Source of the DNA: an uncultured Hungatella sp.
GTDB lineage: Bacteria > Bacillota > Clostridia > Lachnospirales > Lachnospiraceae
Length of the DNA: 8,717 nucleotides
Assembly (NCBI GenBank): GCA_910586845.1
Contig: CAJUJV010000106.1
Coordinates: 1-8,717, forward strand
Direction of reading: 5' to 3'
Shown here: positions 6,216-8,717 of the stretch, piece by piece
How positions within the stretch are numbered: the first letter of the stretch is position 1
Layout of the letters: each line of letters begins with the position of its first letter
The notes under the pieces: model-generated
Told to the model about the DNA's origin: nothing
The model's database searches: none
The model's input: the letters and a program-made list of their open reading frames with translations, nothing else
Program-made: the position numbers and the translations under genes

Positions 6216-7574
6216 TTAGAGATTTCTTACACATTCTTTAAAAATCCGGCCCCGTTCCTCATAATTTTTGAACATGCCCCAACTGGCGCAGGCCGGTGAA
6301 AGGAGCACATTGTCTCCCATATTGGCATAGGAGGCGCATACTCTTACGGCCTCGGACATATCCTCCGCATACATGATGTCCGTAAAGCCGTGAGCTTTGG
6401 CACACTCCGCGATCTTATCTCTCGTCTGTCCGATAAGAACCAGGTATTTCACCTTCCCGTCAAAGGATTCGATCCACTCGTCGTACTCCGACTCTTTGTC
6501 ATACCCGCCGGCAATAAGGAGGGTAGGCCCCGGCATGGCTCTGACGGCCTGTATGGCTGCATCTGGATTGGTCCCCTTGGAGTCATTGTAATATTTTACT
6601 CCGGACCGCTCCAGGACAAACTCGATCCTGTGTTCCACTGCCTTGAATTCCTTCACCACTCTCCTGATCCTGTCAATGGACACTCCCATAGCGGAACTGA
6701 TGGCCACTGCGGCCATGACATTCTCGTAATTATGGCGGCCCAGAAGATTCAGCTCCCTGGTGTCCACGATAGGGCTGACCCGCCCGTTGTGGGCAAAACA
6801 GATCATGTCTCCGTCCAGATAGTAGCCTTCCGCCAGTCTGTGGCGGCTGCTGAAGAACACCACCCTGCATCTGCGCTCTTCATTCTCCGGACTTCCGAAC
6901 TCCCGAAGCACCGGATCGTCAAAATTCAGCACACAGACATCACTCTCCGTCTGGTTCATGGTGATACTCTCCTTGATGGCGATATAATTCTCCATGGTGT
7001 GGTGCCGGTTCAGATGATCCGGCGTAATATTGAGGATCGCGCTCACATCCGGCCTGAAATCCATAATGGTTTCCAGCTGAAAGCTTGAGACCTCCGCCAC
7101 GGTCACACTCTCGTCTCCTGTCTCAAGAGCCACCTGAGTGTAGGGAATACCGATATTGCCCACCACATACACATCTTCGAACTTGGACTTCAGGATCTCT
7201 CCCGTCAGGGCCGTGGTGGTTGTCTTTCCGTTGGTTCCCGTTATGGCTGCAAGCCTGCCTTTTGCACACTGAAAAGCCAGCTGGATCTCTCCCCAGATCG
7301 GGATCCTGCACTGCTCCAGAAGGGCCACGAAAGGGGCCTCCAGAGAGATGCCGGGGCTGATGATGCACATCTCCACTCCCGCAAGATGGCTTTTCTCCAG
7401 ATCTCCCAGAACGATGGTGACTCTGGCCTCCTGGTCAAATTCGCTCCTCAGCTTCTCTTTATCCAAACCGGCATTGCCGTCATAGAGGATCACTTCTCCG
7501 CCTTTCTCCAAAAGCAGCTTTGCCGATGAGATCCCGCTGATCCCGCTGCCAGCCACCAATACTTTCTGACTCAT
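6216..7574 (-). CDS. murD: UDP-N-acetylmuramoyl-L-alanine--D-glutamate ligase (MurD)
   Basis: MurD adds D-glutamate to UDP-MurNAc-L-alanine using ATP, in the cytoplasm. The 452 residues show the three Mur-ligase domains. An N-terminal Rossmann-type part holds VLVAGSGISGISSAKLL (5-21). The central ATPase domain has the P-loop GTNGKTTT (113-120), EVSSFQLE (161-168) and LNITPDHLNRH (181-191). The C-terminal domain contains HNYEN (281-285), YNDSKGTNPDA (329-339) and LSPACASWGMF (425-435), typical of MurD. The start is ATG at 7574, placed 7 nt after AGGAGG, and begins 11 nt after the mraY stop. The frame stays open upstream to 7670, but that extension lies inside mraY and has no family match. Downstream, ftsW follows after 32 nt, in the order also seen in B. 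subtilis (mraY-murD-spoVE). Confidence 0.98.
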   Translation of the reverse strand: MSQKVLVAGSGISGISSAKLLLEKGGEVILYDGNAGLDKEKLRSEFDQEARVTIVLGDLEKSHLAGVEMCIISPGISLEAPFVALLEQCRIPIWGEIQLAFQCAKGRLAAITGTNGKTTTTALTGEILKSKFEDVYVVGNIGIPYTQVALETGDESVTVAEVSSFQLETIMDFRPDVSAILNITPDHLNRHHTMENYIAIKESITMNQTESDVCVLNFDDPVLREFGSPENEERRCRVVFFSSRHRLAEGYYLDGDMICFAHNGRVSPIVDTRELNLLGRHNYENVMAAVAISSAMGVSIDRIRRVVKEFKAVEHRIEFVLERSGVKYYNDSKGTNPDAAIQAVRAMPGPTLLIAGGYDKESEYDEWIESFDGKVKYLVLIGQTRDKIAECAKAHGFTDIMYAEDMSEAVRVCASYANMGDNVLLSPACASWGMFKNYEERGRIFKECVRNL

Positions 7575-7585
7575 GTCTCTTCCTC

Positions 7586-8554
7586 CTATAATCCTAAGTA
7601 TGCTATCAGACAGAGAATCGCCGTAATCGTGGAAAATACGGCCACCACACGGGTCTCCGACCATCCGCACAGTTCAAAGTGATGATGGATGGGAGCCATC
7701 TTGAAGATCCTTTTCCCCCCGGTCTTCTTAAAATAAGTCACCTGGATAATCACCGACAGCACCTCCACCAGATAGATCATGCCCACAATGGGAATAAACA
7801 GGGGCAGCTGCATCATGCAGGCACTGGCTGCCACAAAACCTCCCAGTGCCAGAGAGCCCGTATCCCCCATAAAAACCCTGGCCGGATAGACATTGAACAG
7901 CAGAAATCCCAGGAGACTTCCCACCACCGCACCGGTTATGGGACTGATTCCGCTCTTCTCTCCCAGAGAGATGATGGTCAGAAACGTGGCCACCAGTATG
8001 GTCACACTGGTACACAGCCCGTCGAGACCATCCGTAAAGTTGACCCCGTTGTCGGTTCCCAGCATCACCACAAACACAAAGGGCACGTAGAATATGCCGA
8101 AATCCAGGAAATATCCGCCGTCAAAGCCTCCGGTAAAGGGGATCAGGGCAGCCGTCCCCACTTCGCCGGAATTCATCAGATAGTAGATGAAGATCCCTGT
8201 GATCACGATCTGACCCGCCAGCTTCTGACCCGGGTTCAATCCTTCCGACCGTTTCATCACAATTTTAATGTAATCATCGAGAAAACCGATAATGCCGAAT
8301 CCCACTGTCACAAACAGCACCGGTATCATCTTGGGATAATCCCTCAGATAGAACATGGAAGTAATGATGATGCTCCCCAGTATGATCAGTCCTCCCATCG
8401 TGGGAGTTCCTGCCTTTTTCAGATGTGCCTGAGGCCCGTCTTCCCGGACCTGCTGACCGAATTTCAGCTTATGAAGGAATGGGATCACAATGGGGCACAG
8501 AACTGCGCTGATTGCAAAAGCGATGATAATCGCCAGTATGGTCTCGTTAATCAT
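7586..8554 (-). CDS. mraY: Phospho-N-acetylmuramoyl-pentapeptide transferase (MraY)
   Basis: MraY transfers phospho-MurNAc-pentapeptide from UDP to undecaprenyl phosphate, forming lipid I on the inner face of the membrane. The 322 residues are typical of the family and contain about ten membrane segments. Signature motifs are AGTPTMGG (48-55), the Mg-binding pair D93-D94 in GFLDDYIKI, NFTDGLDGL (172-180), FMGDTGSLALGG (228-239) and the cytoplasmic PIHHHFE (288-294). The start is ATG at 8554, 6 nt after GAGG. An in-frame TTG at 8566 lies upstream of that ribosome site and is not needed. The gene stops 11 nt before murD, and the murD Shine-Dalgarno lies right at its stop codon. It is preceded by a candidate promoter and a small hairpin, so the mraY-to-ftsQ group may be transcribed separately from the upstream gene. 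Confidence 0.98.
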   Translation of the reverse strand: MINETILAIIIAFAISAVLCPIVIPFLHKLKFGQQVREDGPQAHLKKAGTPTMGGLIILGSIIITSMFYLRDYPKMIPVLFVTVGFGIIGFLDDYIKIVMKRSEGLNPGQKLAGQIVITGIFIYYLMNSGEVGTAALIPFTGGFDGGYFLDFGIFYVPFVFVVMLGTDNGVNFTDGLDGLCTSVTILVATFLTIISLGEKSGISPITGAVVGSLLGFLLFNVYPARVFMGDTGSLALGGFVAASACMMQLPLFIPIVGMIYLVEVLSVIIQVTYFKKTGGKRIFKMAPIHHHFELCGWSETRVVAVFSTITAILCLIAYLGL

Positions 8555-8576
8555 ATCGCACCTCAAATTCTTATGT

Positions 8577-8595
8577 ATACCCTTTTGGGGGGTAT
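8577..8595 (-). other. Small hairpin in the mraY leader
   Basis: On the minus strand, ATACCC (8595-8590) and GGGTAT (8582-8577) can form a 6-bp stem with the loop CCCAAAA. It lies between the predicted transcription start and the mraY ribosome site. No T run follows it in the direction of transcription, so it is not a normal terminator. It may protect the 5' end of the transcript or may be chance. Confidence 0.35.
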
Positions 8596-8608
8596 CGTTT
8601 TTAACATA

Positions 8609-8644
8609 CTTTCATAGTATACGTCTTTTCACCGGAATAATCAA
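8609..8644 (-). promoter_or_regulatory. Candidate sigma-A promoter of mraY
   Basis: On the minus strand TTGATT (8639-8644) is followed after exactly 17 nt by TATACT (8616-8621). The -35 hexamer overlaps the stop codon of the upstream gene. Transcription would start near 8609, giving a leader of about 55 nt to mraY. The -10 hexamer also forms part of a short palindrome (ATACT-ATGAA-AGTAT). Confidence 0.55.
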
Positions 8645-8717
8645 CCATAGATTCGAAAGGCCGAGGCAGTTTCTTCCTCCTCTGCTTCTATTCCCAAATA
8701 TGGCAAAATATTCTTAA
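8641..8717 (-). CDS. C-terminal end of a probable FtsI/SpoVD-type penicillin-binding protein (5' part outside the window)
   Basis: One minus-strand frame is open from the right edge to a TGA at 8641-8643 and codes 24 residues, beginning KNILPYLGIEAEEEE and ending in FRIYG. The LPYLGI motif with an acidic tail resembles the end of clostridial division transpeptidases, where a similar stretch follows the transpeptidase domain. Such a gene is expected just upstream of mraY in a dcw cluster. The other two frames have early stops or an unlikely composition. The piece is short, so the identity rests mainly on context; the end of another dcw gene cannot be excluded. Confidence 0.55.
   Translation of the reverse strand, partial: KNILPYLGIEAEEEETASAFRIYG

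Noticed and set aside
6390..7088. 232-codon plus-strand open frame opposite murD
   Set aside because: It lies wholly inside murD, whose motifs are all intact, and the translation looks like an antisense shadow.
7575..7670. N-terminal extension of MurD by 32 codons
   Set aside because: It lies inside the 3' end of mraY. The ATG at 7574 has a strong Shine-Dalgarno and gives the normal MurD N-terminus.
8577..8595. Leader hairpin as an intrinsic terminator
   Set aside because: The stem has only 6 bp, and no T run follows on the minus strand. A T-rich stretch follows on the plus strand, but no plus-strand gene ends there.
7679..8617. 312-codon plus-strand open frame opposite mraY
   Set aside because: It is the mirror of mraY codon use, rich in His, Gln and Asp, with no family motif. 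MraY on the other strand is certain.
1..8717. CRISPR array, insertion sequence, tRNA or rRNA
   Set aside because: I saw no repeated spacers, transposase motifs, long terminal inverted repeats or RNA-gene consensus; the window is filled by dcw and spoIIG genes.

Overview
The window is a stretch of a division and cell wall (dcw) gene cluster running into the start of the spoIIG sporulation operon. Every supported gene lies on the minus strand, so transcription runs from the right edge to the left edge. The organism looks like an endospore-forming member of the Clostridia, most likely Lachnospiraceae. The reasons are SpoIIGA next to sigma-E, an FtsZ that begins MLEIKINEAE and ends in a Firmicutes-type ITIPDFLRNK tail, and the gene order. 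The family placement is inferred from remembered protein families, not from a search.

In transcription order the layout is: the last 24 codons of a gene that is probably an FtsI/SpoVD-type transpeptidase (right edge); an 86-nt gap with a candidate promoter and a hairpin; mraY; murD; ftsW/spoVE; a murA-type enolpyruvyl transferase gene; ftsQ/divIB, which is frameshifted; a 104-nt gap (131 nt to the true ftsZ start) with a good sigma-A promoter; ftsZ with a strong intrinsic terminator; an intergenic region carrying a spoIIG-like promoter with an unusually long -35/-10 spacer and a Spo0A-box match; spoIIGA; and sigE, cut off by the left edge after 204 codons. No gene-free stretch exceeds about 165 nt.

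MurA makes the first committed peptidoglycan precursor in the cytoplasm. MurD adds D-glutamate, and MraY moves the finished MurNAc-pentapeptide onto undecaprenyl phosphate to make lipid I. FtsW polymerises lipid II at the septum with a partner transpeptidase, probably the gene cut at the right edge. FtsQ and FtsZ build the division machine. When the cell commits to sporulation, Spo0A~P would switch on spoIIGA-sigE; SpoIIGA is the membrane protease that removes the pro-peptide of sigma-E in the mother cell.

The most notable features are the broken ftsQ reading frame, the spoIIG-type promoter, and the heavy use of TTG and GTG starts (five of eight visible starts). The cluster is also compact and reordered: murA lies where B. 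subtilis has murG-murB, and ftsA, murG, murB, murE and murF are absent from the window. I see no mobile element, CRISPR array, RNA gene, or unknown system here.
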